Shown: in pieces, positions 13,482 to 26,720 of the stretch
Layout of the letters: every line of letters starts with the position of its first letter
Position numbering within the stretch: the stretch's first letter is position 1
Assembly (NCBI RefSeq): GCF_905171775.1
Contig: NC_053499.1
Location: 146,074,751-146,138,750, forward strand
DNA: 64,000 bases
From: Rana temporaria
Lineage: Eukaryota > Chordata > Amphibia > Anura > Ranidae
Reading direction: 5' to 3'
Position numbers and translations under genes: made by a program
Notes under the pieces: generated by a model
The model's input: only the letters and a program-made list of their open reading frames with translations
What the model was told of the DNA's origin: nothing
Databases searched by the model: none

Positions 13482-14530
13482 TAACCCATAGCTCCCTTTT
13501 ACAACAGATCTTTGTATGCACCACAAAAGTACGTAAATATTGTATTTACTGGAAACATACAATCGTCAGGTTGCCCCCCTCACAGATGCCAGGTCATTGC
13601 CATAGCAGGAATGTGATGTTGCAAATACAAAAAATGTACATTTGTAATAACAGCTGAAGGAGGATGAATACACCTTTTATCAACAAGCAATGTTTTGGGA
13701 AGGGTCAAGAATGCTCCTGGGTGCTGACAGCTTGCAATACAACTGTACTGTATTTAAATTGTGACAGTACAGGCTAGCGATATAATACAGCCCCGTCTGT
13801 GCAAGTTTATTGACCATCTACTGCCCTCTACTGTTCACAAATGTTGAAGCTGAGCACAGATTTCTGAAATTCTTTTTATAGTCGATTCTGGGAAATGTAT
13901 CTGGAACGCTAGCAAGCGGCTATCTGAAATTACTGAAATATTACCGGCTGGTACACGCTCTTGTTTAAATTTCCTGTCCTGGACCACATTCAGAGCTTTC
14001 CTCCGGCTCCAGATACAGAAAAAGATGCTGTGGATTATTTCCTAGCATTCGGTAATAAAACTGAACTATGGAGAAGAGTGTGTTTTTTTTAATTTATTTT
14101 TTAAATCATCACTTCAAGCGGACACCAATTTACCTGAATTTAGTTAAATGTTCCAAGATGCCCCAACACACACTCAAAGTCGCTCCATTTTCCTTAGAAC
14201 ACTGGCGGGGTGCCATGTTTGGTGTAGGAGGATTGGAGAGGTGCTGTTGTAGAGTGACATGATCTCCTGTTCTCCAGGCGCAGACAGCCTGGGATTTGTA
14301 GCATCACCATCATAGGTTACCAGCATTTAGAAATAAAACTTTATATGCCAACAACCTTCAGTGGCCTCAAACTGTGCCAGATGACAGCTCAGTGATAACA
14401 TTGCACGATAATGAACATCTTAAAGTATGTATAATTTTTGCCTATAGTAAGGCTCACCATAGGTACTGTAAACATCTTCTAAAAGTACATTCCCTGTACA
14501 TGCAGCCAGTGACATCACCAGCGCATGCGC

Positions 14531-14566
14531 TCTGAAGGAACGGCATACCCGTGCCGTTCCTTCAGA
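14531..14566. repeat. Perfect 15-bp stem hairpin
   Basis: TCTGAAGGAACGGCA and TGCCGTTCCTTCAGA with a 6-base loop, in a short GC-rich patch (14510-14720). Probably the centre of an old MITE; no T-run follows, so it is not read as a terminator. Confidence 0.7.
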
Positions 14567-15523
14567 GTCCTATGCCGTAACTGGCAGCTCACGCTCTCAT
14601 GCATGGTAATGGCGTGATTGCGGCTCTGGCCACTCACACAGCCGGAGTCTGCAAACCCGCAAGGAAGGCCGGTTAAAGAAGGAAGCACCTTCAGTGGTGA
14701 CAACGCGCCACTGGAGGGCTTCGTTCTACGGTAAGTTTCACATAATGTGCTAGTATGCGATGCATACTAGCACTATATGACATTGCCTTGCAGGTTAAAA
14801 AAAAACAAAGTAAGTTTACTACTGCTTTAATCCTACTATATCTCATAGTTGTGTCCCAATACTGTAGAGGAGAAGAAACCTACAGAGTTTGTTCTCAAAT
14901 CTTATTGCATTCTGTTCCCACAGCTTGGATTGCAGAGCTCGTCAATCAAAGTTACAGACCGACCACTTACACGACTCTTCACTCATCAGTAATACAACAG
15001 GCTTGGTGGAGTCCTGTTTGCAGCCAAGGAAGAAACACTTCATAACAGAAAACTGGAAGCTGTTTATTGCCAACTCTCGTTAAGGGCTTCAAATTCCTGC
15101 GATGTTATCGCCATCCCCTGACTTCACTACTCTGTGAATCCAGACACTTTCACCCCATGCGTGGAGTGGCACATAGAAACCAATTGTTTTCATGTACCCT
15201 GTTCACAACTCAGTGGAGCAGAAAGAAGCTGACCTGTGTATTTTTCAGCACCGGAGCTCACATAAAGACTTTGTCTGTCTCTGCTGTAGTACGTAGAAAT
15301 TAATGAAATGTAATTTTGTGTCATTTAAATAAAGTCAAAGTAAAAAAAAAAAACACCTCCCGGTCATAAAACAGAGGCCAGCTCACATGCTAAAGCAGAT
15401 TGTTTTAGGGCACATGGGCTGGTGGGAAAGTGTCCTCAGTCATTATAAATGTGTTTAATGTTTTAATTTTATAACTTAGGCCTTATTCACACAGGTGTAC
15501 CAATCCGTACGTCCGTACTAAAA

Positions 15524-16248
15524 GCTCGATTCAGAAACAGTTTACGTTGGCGTATCTATTGATAAGCCGCGTAAGTTAAAAGATGCGCCGTCGTATCTAT
15601 GCGCGCTATTCAGGGAACAAGATACGCCTGAATTTCTGCTTCATCCGACCGACGTAAGTCTTAGTACGCCGTCGTATCTAGGGTGCATATTTACGCTGGC
15701 CGCTAGGGGCGCTTCCGTAGACTTACGCGTAGAGAATGTAAATGAGCTAGATACGCCGATTCACGAACATACTTGCGCCCGCTACGCCATTTACGTAAGG
15801 CTTACGTCCGGTGTAAAGTTATCCCTGCTATATGAGGCGCAGCCAATGTTAAGGTATGGACGTCGGAACAGCCGCCGAATTTTACGTAGTTTACGTAAGT
15901 GGTACGTGAATGGGGGTGTGCGTAGGTTACGTTCACGTCGAAAGCATTGAGCCGGCGTTTCTTAGGGCGTATTTGCAATGTGATTCTGAGCATGCGCCAT
16001 ACGAATGGCCATTAATTTACATGGCCATTCATTTACATGGGGTCACGGCTAATTTAAATGTAGCACGCCCCCTACCAGCCTAATTTGAATTAGGCGGGCT
16101 TACGCCGGCCCATTTTCACTACACCGACATAACTTAAGGAGCAAGTGCTTTGTGAATACTGGCCTTGCCTCACTATGTTACATCGGGGGAATTGCAAATG
16201 GGATGCGCTACGCCGGCCAAAAACTGCGCCGAGCTCTATGAATCTAAC
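15524..16248 (+). mobile_element. CpG-rich MITE copy, diverged ends
   Basis: Same internal order as the 37700 copy (GTTTACGTTGGCGTATCT, then ACGCTGGCCGCTAGGGGCGC, then GCGGGCTTACGCCGGCCC). Ends CTCGATTCAGAAAC and TATGAATCTAACTC are degraded. No gene. Confidence 0.8.
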
Positions 16249-16261
16249 TCTAAGTGTTTTT

Positions 16262-16544
16262 TGTGCTCTTTAGTGCCACCCTTTGGGCAACTTCTGCTAT
16301 TGCTGGTTGATCTTTTGCATTGGTTCTGAGCATGCGTGTTTGTACTTTGGACTTCAGTCCGATGGACTTCTGTACACACGATAGGACTTTGCTCCATCTG
16401 CCGGAAAGTTTGTCTGTTTGTAGAGCGAACATTTGTCCGATGAAAACTGAAAAAGTTTGTTCGATGGCGCGTAAACACGGTCAGATTTTCTGAAAAACCT
16501 GCTAATTTTGTTGTCAAAAAGTCAGATCGTGTGTATGGGCCTTT
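16262..16544. mobile_element. GTACACAC-type MITE, left end unclear
   Basis: The right end CAGATCGTGTGTATGGGCC fits the family and TGTACACACGATAGGAC appears at 16372. The left part merges with the end of the CpG-rich MITE at 16248. Confidence 0.5.
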
Positions 16545-16936
16545 AATCAAATCTGTGAATTGGACCTGCACAGATGTGTACTTCTGAATTAACTTGCAAC
16601 AGGTCACTGATCTAGACAGGATGTCTGTATGGGGCTGCACAGGACGGTGAAGACAGCCCATTTGCATGGGTTTGCAGATCGGTACACCCATGTGAATGAG
16701 GTGCATGTAAAAACAAAACCAATTTTTTTTTTTTTTTTTTTTAATAGAGCAATAAAAGATCAGAACCCTTTGACGTTTGTACTGCTATCAAGGGCTTTGT
16801 TGGAGAGATTTACCTTAACATTGTGTCCCAGTGAAACAAAAACTGAAGAATGGTTGCTCAGGAACTAGCAGCTTCTAATAAAAGAATCAGCCGACATAAA
16901 TTCTAAATATCCCATCATGACCTGGTCCCTTTAAAG

Positions 16937-17466
16937 TAAGGTGACCAGATTTCCGGGGACATATTTTTTCTTTACTAGTAATGGCAACAATCAGCGACTC
17001 TCTGCCCGTCGCCGCCCGCCTCACAGCCTCTCAAGTCTTACTCTTCGGGCCCCGGCTACTACTGGATGGGGAGCGGAGAAAGATCACTCCGCCAGGGAAG
17101 GCAAGAAGTTAGGCAGGTGGCTGGCTAGGATTTGAGCCAAGGCAGAAGAACATGCGAGCGGAGCTGAATGGGCATGCGTCTGAAACTGAAGAAATATTCT
17201 CTCCGCTCCGACCAGCACATGATCATCAGAAAGGGGCACAGATAATGGGAAAAATACAACCCCCCTATGCTAGTAGGCACGGTGGAGCGGGGGGGGTGTA
17301 ATTCATTTTTTTTTTTTTTTTTTATTCTGCACTGACTGTCTTTGAAATTGCCCCTGCCCCCTATTAAATCCAATCTGGGGACAAAACCAGGGACAGACTT
17401 GGTCCGGGGACAAGTGTCCTCAATCAGGGGACTGTCCCCTGAAACTGGGGATGTCTGGTCATCCTA
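16937..17466. mobile_element. hAT-like non-autonomous element, 530 bp
   Basis: Ends are TAAGGTGACCAGA and TCTGGTCATCCTA (one or two mismatches when inverted), flanked by a perfect 8-bp duplication CTTTAAAG (16929-16936 and 17467-17474). Internal repeats GGGGACA near 17376-17445 resemble the outer region. No transposase frame. Confidence 0.9.
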
Positions 17467-18800
17467 CTTTAAAGCTGCTTTTCAGACAGCAGGAAATCTG
17501 ACAGACAACAGAATAAAGATGCTCTAAGAGAGACAAATTAGTAAATTTTGCAAGTAACTCATATCACAATTGTAAATCAAGGCATTTCCAGGCGGACGCG
17601 ATGTTCAGGCACGCCATCCTATTAATACATCCATAAAACTCTCCTTCCCTGCTCTGTATTTTGTTTTATAAGTGGATAATGGACATTGTAATGAGTACAA
17701 AATACAAAAGGGGCACACATTACAAACACATTTCCATAGTATGTACATCTAGGTAAAGGTATACAAATGATATATTTGTTCTGATCGCAGATAAACACCG
17801 TTGATAGGATGGTAAGTCAAGCAATCCTCTTAATGACTCCACAGCCTCCCTCCATATGACTGTATCTTGCCATAAATTAATTCATCTCCACATCCAAACT
17901 TAGAAAGGGCCCCAGGCTGCAACCTGCAGATAATGAATGATCCTGGGAATCGGAGACTGGAGAGAACTTCCAACTTTCCAGTGTGTTCCCAATTGCTGCC
18001 GAACAGATCCATCAATACAATGCACAAGGCAAATGTTTTCTTTCTATAAATGGGAGGCTTTTTTTATTTTTTTTTCGTGTTTGCTGGAAAAGCTATTGAG
18101 TGCTGAACCTAATCGTGCTGCCAAACTTAAAACAACAGTGGGTCTTGTGGTTTTAGTTTGACATCAAAGCTGCAAGCACATAAAGGCGGCTCACAGGGCT
18201 GACACTGCAGGTTGCTATTTATAAATCTGACACGACCTCTGTTAAAGGGAAATTGTCCGGCCGCTCTCCTGTATGATATTTATGTTAATGAAGAGGACCT
18301 CAAATGCATCCAAATACTTCTCGCTCGCGCCGCAGCACGGCTGGCATTAATAATACCCGTTTACATAGAGGAAAACAGTCTGAGACGTAATCTTTATCTT
18401 TGTGCATCTATCAGCTTCGCACAAACGCTTCTCACCACAATAACATTCAGCCTATCTAATTACTGAGAGATGAGGCAGTGTGACCACATGGCACACAGGA
18501 CTTCATGTATTTGGAAAGTCTACAAGGGAAGGAATGTTTTCATTTGGTTAATTTGTTAGATTACACCTTAGTGTCTGCAAGGAAAGTATGTAATACTGTT
18601 AACAACAAATAGCGTCATTCCTGTACTTGCAACAGAAAAGCCGCCAAATAAAAAATGAATGATTGTTATGGCTGAATGTATATTAAAAACAAATATTAAA
18701 AAGGGAAATATTTGAGGTGTAATGGGGGGGGGGGGGGGGGGAGATTCAGGTGCAATCATCAAGCAGCAATTTTTTTTTAAATAAACACAGGAAAGGGTAA

Positions 18801-19153
18801 GGCTTCATGTACACGGGACGTTTTAAGACCGCGTTTTTGTTTAGAAGCGTTTTTTGCATTGAAAACGGTCATAAATGTGTCTCTATTAAGAACGCCTACA
18901 AACGAAACGTGGCTAAATGTGAGTTACCAAGCTATTGCGGGCATTTGACGTTTCAATTTCTCTGAACATCAGCCCTGAACGCATTTTATTGCTTTCCAAA
19001 AAATTCTTCTAACCTCAACTGCCTAGAAATGACTATAAACGACTCAGTGTACATGTGCTGATAAGATAACATACAGGAGAGTTCAGGGGCAGCTGAAAAA
19101 AATGACCAACTGCTCTTAAACATCCGTTTACCAGCAGCAGTGTACATGAAGCC
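18801..19153. mobile_element. GGCTTCATGTACAC MITE
   Basis: Starts GGCTTCATGTACACGGGACG and ends AGCAGTGTACATGAAGCC, flanked by TAA and TTA. AT-rich interior with GCGTTTTT repeats. Confidence 0.8.
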
Positions 19154-20862
19154 TTAGACTAATGTTCTTATTGTACTCAAAAATAGAGCTGGCTGTCTCA
19201 TTCCACATTTTCCTGGACTCCTTGAATGCTCTGCAGCTCCTCCAATTTCTAAGGACTATATGTCCCATGGTTCCTTACTACCTGCAAGCTGTGATTCCTG
19301 TAACAACGCCACCTCCTGCAACTCCTCCTCTCAGAACCTTTGCAGTTCAGAAAGCAGGCTCTGTGAATTCAGTAACACAGCAGGGCACAGTGAATACGTG
19401 TAACAGAATTCAAGGAAATAAATGTGTGGGGATCTTCTAAAAGTTTACAAACCTCAAGATAATTCAGATTAATACGAGTTGGATAGAAATAGTTGAAATA
19501 TAATGTGGAAATTAATATATGATTTTTAATTTTGACCATTGACACGCTTTACTTCACAGGTAGCATCTAGCTTTAGTGTCTATTGATAAGGAGCAATCGT
19601 AATGTGGTTCAGAGCCAGACAAAAAAAACTGAATTGAAATCAGATCTCTTTATTACAAGCCACTGAAATACCCCTTCTGGAGCCATGCTGCTGCTGCTTC
19701 ATCAAGCCACAAGCACAAATAGCGGTAGATGGATGGCGCACTATCAGACCACATTGTCGCTTAGTAAGTTGACTCCTCTGTGCTTTACTGTCTGAATGTG
19801 AACCTATAAAACAAGAAAGAGTAAACTCCCAAAACACTGTTTCCAGTGAAGAGGGCTCCAAGCTTTGACATAACTTTCTCAATGCATGCTAAAAGTAAAA
19901 AAACAAAATATATGTTTTGCAACTGATTATTGTATTTTCCTCTTAAATGTGATGTTTCTTCTGGCCGTAACTATTCTGAGATAAGTGCATGAGAGAGACA
20001 TTGGCAAACAGCTCGGTGATATACTTCCATTTAGCAGAGACATGAGGACAGCTTAGATTTATGCTCTGGCACGGACATGCTAGATCAGATGTGTAATCTT
20101 CATATGCCACAAAAACATGAACTGACTGAAGACACCGTTCCCCAGCAACAAACACTACAAATATGGTGCTGGTCAAAGTAACAGAGACCTACGTTGACAG
20201 CATACCAAGCCCAAGCATTTGCTTTACTAGAACATCTATTACATCCTTTTTCTAGGATACTGTCTGAAGAGGGAAGCAGAATAATGAAAAGCTTAGTTTT
20301 TCTTCCTCCACTAGCCTATCTGCAAAAAAAATATGGGAGCTGCCTTCATGGTCTTGTACAGTCTTTGAGGCTTACCTGTTTTTCATTACAACCTAACCAG
20401 ACAAAGACCTGGAAAATGTAAGCAGCTTGGGAGTTTGGACTTTACTGGCTGTGTGCATGTTCCTAAAGGCTCCCTTTACCCACGAAACCTCAAGATCAGT
20501 GATTGACATCTAAAGAACCCACCTCCTCCAGGTTTCATTTACTCAAACACCCCCCAGATCAATGATCAAGATCTGAAGATCCCATCTCCTTCAGGTTTTT
20601 CCTCTGTTTTGGTTACATGTATGGACTAAAATTTCTACAGTGGAAACACTAGTTCACTTTGCTTCTCTACATGTATGTCATGATAGGGCAGTTTTTTGCA
20701 CCCATAATAGCACTTTTGGAAAGGGGTCGGGGCTTAACTGGAAGTCCTCTACTACAGAAGAACTGTACAAAATAATATACAATCCTTCATTTATGGCTTT
20801 GTTTTGGAGTATATCCTGCACATACACCCCCCGGATCAAATGATCTGCTACTTACAAACATG

Positions 20863-20864
<2 letters not shown>

Positions 20865-20907
<43 letters not shown>
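20865..20907. repeat. (AT)n microsatellite
   Basis: About 21 AT units. Other simple tracts: TA at 8028-8051 and 35716-35737, G-runs at 6183-6204, 18724-18741, 33241-33251, 59740-59751 and 60205-60217. Confidence 0.95.
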
Positions 20908-20909
<2 letters not shown>

Positions 20910-20989
20910 AGTGAGAAGATTAACAGAGCATCCTCTGTGGTTGGACCTTTAGATGTAGAGATTCCTCCACTGAAATGCATATGCATAAA

Positions 20990-21260
20990 GTCTTACAACT
21001 CTAAGTTCACACAACATTTTTAACTTCTGCTATGGATCACAGTAGTGTACTTCGTTCTGCACTCCTGTGCCTCATTTTCTGCCAACAGCAGGCTGAAGCC
21101 CTCTGTCAGCTGATGTCACTCAGCTGATTCAGGCTCTGGGTTGATCCTGGACCGGCTCAACCTATTAGCAAGCTGCTGGGAGACTGAACTAGCTGCTCCT
21201 GCCTCTTGCACAGCCTGGCGGGTGACCTAAGCTGCATCCAGCTTGGTGAGTATAAATGTT
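20990..21260 (+). repeat. Dispersed repeat, copy 1
   Basis: TTCTGCACTCCTGTG, GCTGATGTCACTCAGCTG, then CTGGGAGACTGA and GCCTCTTGCACAGCCTGGC, ending TTGGTGAGTATAAATGTTTTG. The same order is seen at 49985-50330. Class unknown. Confidence 0.65.
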
Positions 21261-23160
21261 TTGTTTTTTATAAACCCATCTTTTAAGGTTTTTACTAGAA
21301 AAAAATACAAAAGAAAAAATGCTGAAATGAGTAACAATATCAAAGTAAATATTCAGGAGGTAATAAACAGACCAAATGTTCTAGTAGATTTTAGGGCTGA
21401 TCTTGGGGTGGTGGCATGGCGTGAAGATGGAAGGAACAGCTGTATCATGGTAAGATACAATCTGCAGCGTAGCAATAAATAGACTTAGAGGTGTCTACAT
21501 GTCAGGGGGCCACCTGTAGGTCCCTAGGGCATAATCACAGTTCTTGGCACACCCAGATTCCAAGCCTTAACGCTCAATACCAACTTCCCATATGAAAAGA
21601 ATATACAGCTGAATTTAGTCATCAGAGTAATCCCTTCAGACAGAGACAGGCAGCCTCCAGCTCAGCCATAAACTTTTGGGTCAAATCCATTTCTGATGGA
21701 TACGTTTCAGTGTGCATCACCAAAAACCGTCACAGGGCCAGAGTAGAAAACTGCCAGTCCTCGATATGAACTTATCAAGTCTTTACACTACGCACTGGAA
21801 ACTGAACTAACTCGGAACAAAGAAAACGTTTAATTGTTTCCCATGAACTGAGTAACTGAGAACAGTTTTATTTGATTGTATTGAGAAGCCTCCCAGATTT
21901 TAATCTAACACTGAGGGAGCTAACAAAACCCATGTGTGTGTGTGTGAGCAATACCCTTCTATACCCCAGAAACAGATTCACATCAGACAAACGGGAACAG
22001 CATGCAGTGGATAATCCTCATGCTACAAAAAAAACGTGATCCTATGTAGAAAGGTATAAACAAAGCCACCATGTAGCCCATCTGACCCTTTATCTGTTTT
22101 GGGGGAGATCAGAACATTAAACATATGTTCGATTGAACTAGCTGGAAGAAGTTTTAAAACAGACAATGTCAACAAGTAGGGAAAGGCGTATGCATACCTT
22201 AAACACAAACACACAGTTATATATGCACACACACTGAGAATAATTTGCTCTAAAGACTTATATGGAAAACTAATATAACAATGTCATAGCAGTACAGAAA
22301 GAAATAAGCATTACAGAGAAAGGTTACCACCAACAAGAAATCCGTGCAGTTATATTGGAATGGTTCAGGGAATACCAGCCAATACATAAAAACCAGAACA
22401 CAAAGCTTTATAAACTGTTGACATATTTAAGATATACCATAACCAGTACACGATATCCAATGAAACCCTCTGCCTGGAGAGAATGCTGTTAGAATTGGCT
22501 TTGCGTCCTAAAGCAGAAACGGTCGGCTACAGCTGCAAGCGGCTTAGGGAAAGCTGAGGTATGAAATATTCACAGCGAGTCTTGCCTAAAATGCACTACG
22601 ATAAGGGTCACCTAAAATAGTATAAATTTCCAGATGTCCAGGACAAAACAAAATGGCTGCCTGCAGCAGCCAGCTAAGAATTCTCTTTCTTAAGCTACAT
22701 GATTGCAAGTCTGTTTCTTGTGGCTTTCTCAATAGGTTTTCTAGTTGGATATTGGATTGTTTATGAACTCTTAACTTGAGCTCTGCTGGCTACACAGCAC
22801 AGGAGGTCATAGGCTTTCCACACCTCCCTTTAAGGGGTTGTTCACATGTGTGGATGAGGTGTGGTAAACTGTCACGGTTGAGCTGGGTTTTTTACGGCTT
22901 CCCCTTTAGCTGCAGAGGCCATGGAAGGAATACCCCCTGCTTTAGGCCAATCAAGCATTTAGGGGCTTATAATAGTCAGTGAGGAGGCGATTCATTGCCT
23001 CTGCAATGCCAGTCCAATTCCCTCTGAAGAGTAATCCAAATGCAGATCTTCAAAGAGCAAGGCACATGTGAACAAGCCCCAAGATAGCTGAATTAGAAAA
23101 AAAAAACAAGAGCGAGAGAAGGGAGGATTAGTCCGTGGACACATGCCCCCCTTTGGGCAA

Positions 23161-23274
23161 GGAATCAAAGTTGTTTATATACAGAACTTCCTGAGGGAAT
23201 GATTACATCACTTCTTGGGAGAAGTGATGTAATCATTCCCTCAGGAAGTTCTGTATAGAAACAACTTTGATTCC
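23161..23274. repeat. Near-perfect foldback, arms of about 54 bp
   Basis: The left arm GGAATCAAAGTTGTTTATAT... and the right arm ending ...ACAACTTTGATTCC pair with only about one mismatch and a 3-5 base loop (CTTGGGAG). Such a perfect arm pair is either very young or maintained. Confidence 0.92.
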
Positions 23275-23830
23275 TCCAACTGGGGTTGGTAGCACCACCT
23301 TCATCAGCTCACATTAATAATGAGGGGAGGTAATTGGCTCTCTGCAACATGGCATATGGATAACTTAAAATATGGATACAGCGAAAGCTAACATAGGTTT
23401 ACAAGTATGCATGCATGCACTATTTTTAACTTGCAATTTTAGAGTGTTTGTATTAATGCTGAATTCTGGGCACAAAAAATTTCATTTAAACATATTCTTC
23501 AATGGCCACATACGATATAAATTCACTTTCTGTGCACCAAATGACTTTACACAAACCGATTACCTCCTAAAAGTAGCACTGCATTGCACAACTATAGGCA
23601 ACCTGCAGAAAACTACAGGAAGAGCGGACTATGACGGAGGGACTAATGGATTTCAACAGAGCACAAGTTGTAGTCTATCGATTATTTCCTCCAGCTTCAT
23701 AACAGTAGATTTGTACCTCTGTACGGAGCTGGGATGTATACAGTGTGTGCATTCCACCTACTATGTACTGATCGAGGTTGCAATGTTCTGCAGGCTTGAA
23801 TACATAAATGTAATAAATGCACTTTTTTCT

Positions 23831-24627
23831 GTCCTCCAAAACTGCAGAGGAAAACTATAAATTGCTAACGAGGTGGCACTACACCCTAGTGATGCTAAAT
23901 AAAGTATTTCCATCCATTTCAGCACTATGTTGGCGAGGATGCGGAGAGCGGGAAACCCACGCACACCTGTGGTGGTCGTGTCCGCAGATTTGCCCGTATT
24001 GGTTGACCGTACTACACTGGATCAAAGAGATCCAAGGCTCTGAAGTTCCCAATGACCCATAGATTATATTGCTCAATTGTACAGGCAAATCAGCAGGAAC
24101 CTAGAAAAAAAATCTATAACTCCTTACCTTCTGAATGCAGCAAAAGCACTTATTCCAAGGCTTTGGAAACAACCAACTAACCCAACTCTATGCCAGTGGC
24201 TACTGGAAGTAGATCATACATACTATATGGAAGATCTCACTTATACCCTTAGAAATAAACCTGAAATATCCAAGAAAATATGAACCTGCTGATTTGCCTT
24301 TAACTTCTCATTCACTTATTTCTATCTCTCTACTTCTACTTATTTTCCCTTTCTATCATATACAGTCTCCATTATCTTCTATACAAGGTATGTTCGGTCC
24401 TAGAATGGTATTCCTTTTTCAATATGATGACGAGTCATACAGGCTTATGGTTACTAAACGGCCCTAAGCTTCTATTGAGGCCTTGTATATGACTAAAACT
24501 ATGTTGAATGTTCAATACGCCTGGTGTAATCTTGTGTTTGTATAGTATGCCACCAGAGGACTCATACTACTATTTCATTTTTTTTGTAATCTGTATTCTA
24601 TTTTTCAATAAAAACGTATTGAACCAG
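23831..24627 (+). mobile_element. 5'-truncated L1-like (non-LTR) insertion
   Basis: A 797-bp insert flanked by a perfect 13-bp duplication TGCACTTTTTTCT (23818-23830 and 24628-24640). The plus strand reads RWHYTLVMLNKVFPSIS followed by CWRGCGERETHAHLWWSCP, the cysteine/histidine-rich C-terminal motif of L1-type ORF2 proteins (CxxxC...H...C). A stop at 24060 and frame changes afterwards disable it. An AATAAA signal lies near 24607, about 20 bp before the 3' end, and there is almost no A-tail. Length, 5' truncation and the duplication all fit target-primed reverse transcription. Confidence 0.9.
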
Positions 24628-26720
24628 TGCACTTTTTTCTTTTATTAAAAATGCATAAAACAAATTTTCATGTAGTGTGCATGTGCCTCTATCCAAAGCA
24701 CATAGTATGATTTCTTTCTCCTCTATCCTTACCCTGCTATATGCATAAACCACATCTGACAGTCTATGACAACACAGAATCCTTGAAGATGGCCTTGGCC
24801 CATCTCCAGCACACAGCGGGTGACTGACAGCCTCGGCTGTGTATGTGTCCCTATAAGAATGTGTAAGGGGGGTGTGGCCTTTCCCTCCACTTAGGTTTCA
24901 GATTACATTCAGCTTGGTGCTCTATGCTGTGCAGTGTGTGAAATCAGATCCCCAACCCCTGCCACTGGAAGCACAGAAATGCTGCGTAAATTATGGACTA
25001 TGGATGGATGTAGAGGAGAGAGGGCAGCAGATAAACAGGTAAAACTTATGTAGGAGGCCCAATTTCATCTCTGTGCGTCGCCTCCTCTGGCCACTCCACC
25101 TAATAACTGTTATGATGAAATGCATTGGATGGGGCCAACAAAAGTGACGTCGCCATGTATGCCAATATCGGATGCGGGCCTATACAGAGATATTTTGCCA
25201 ATCAGGTGTGTATTATGCAATATCGCTTTTCTGGCTGGCTAAATACTGTACATGTGAGCTTGCATTTTACTGCTTTTAAGAAACGATGCAGTTTTAACTT
25301 TACTATACTATGCAGCTTCTTTTTCTGTATGCTATTGCCACTTGGAGTTGTTGGGGTGCCTGTAATAAGATACATGTGGAGATATTGTGAAGATTAGGCA
25401 ATTTAAACATTTGAGCACTGTTTGACCATATTTAAAAAAAATGGACATATCCAACCAGTAAGGAACACTTGAGAACATTGAGATGGACACTGGTCGTGGC
25501 TTCTTTACATACAGGCATAGGAAGAAGGTTGCTGGGGCTTTTTTTTTCTTTGTTGCCACTGCCTTCAGTAGTGGTTTCCTTTGTCACATTTATTCTTAGG
25601 ACACTTTTCATCAAATTGGATTTTTGCTGTCCTGTCTATATGTATGTCCTATATTGCGGATGATATTTAGGTCATGTAATAATATATACGCACAAGTAGT
25701 GCTACACTTGTTTTTATAATATGGGGGGTTATATCCACTTCGACATGAGTGCATTTATTACATTTTTGCAAAAGGTGGATTGTGTCCTTGAAAAAAAAAA
25801 ATTAGTTCTGCGACATGAACGGATTGTCATTTGCTGTTTGCGTAGAACAATGCAAAGAAGAAAGAACAAAGTACTGCAGGCGCGTGGGCATTTATCATTA
25901 GATGACCAATCAGTGCCCAAGTCCTGCGGGAACGGAGTTCCTGCACTTTTTTCACAGCAGGAACTCAGTTCCCTTTGCAGGACTAGAGCAGCCAAGAGCA
26001 GCTGAACCGCCCAAGCCAATCCTTCACTAAGCGGCGATGCTAAGCTTGAGTCACTGTCAGGGGTAGGCGAACCTTAGTAATCCTTTATGTTACTGGGCGC
26101 TTCCTGTATATGGATTTATCAGGTAGTGTGCAAGTATTCCGTCATTTCCTCAATGCCGCAATGTCTCCTAGGATCTTTTGTCATTGTTCCCAGGAGACAT
26201 TGCGGAGGTCTGCCGCAAGTTATCGCAGGATTTAGAAAGAACTTGCGGTTTAGTAATTATGCATATGAGTGCATCATTTATTTATTTTTTTGGTGGGGGA
26301 GTGGATCTTGGGTGGGAGTTCCCACACTTTTTTCCCCAGGACTTGACCCCTGGACCCAATGAACAAGAGCTGGTAAAAGCACAATAATTTTGTCTCATCA
26401 AATGAAACCTCAATCCCTCTTCTGACTATCAGCAACAGGGCAGAGCATTACGTATTATAGCAAACCCCCTGCGTTCGCTTACACAACTTCTCAGTAACAT
26501 GAAATGAAGCCCTCATGGAAAGGATATCCTTGTCTTGTTAATTCACTCTCAAGAATGAGAGTATTTAATCTGTGTGCCTCTGTTTGTCATACACGGTATT
26601 TTTGTTTGGTTTGTGGTTGGAAGTTTTGTTAGATGAGATCAGCCTGTCTTCACAGGACCAAATGGAAACAAACACAAGGACATTTTACGCAAAGCAGATT
26701 CTAACAATGACAAAGGTTAC

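Larger units (their letters stand above)
1..26720 (-). other. Downstream of the last recognised BANP exon (intron or 3' flank)
   Basis: The C-terminal exon of BANP was looked for here by its conserved peptide and not found, so this is either the last large intron or a region where I missed the exon. No other host gene could be recognised. Repeats listed separately fill about half. Stretches with nothing I can name include 140-905, 1840-3400, 4860-5700, 8540-9600, 10330-11950, 13490-14500, 14570-15480, 17480-18720, 19160-20860, 21250-23150 and 24640-26720. All open frames in them are short and without recognisable domains. Confidence 0.5.

Noticed and set aside
16236..16706. 156-codon minus-strand frame
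   Set aside because: It runs across a MITE fragment and flanking sequence and shows no domain or conservation that I can recognise.
23372..23860. 162-codon plus-strand frame before the L1-like insertion
   Set aside because: Low-complexity, no recognisable motif, and it crosses the insertion boundary at 23831. Probably chance in AT-rich DNA.
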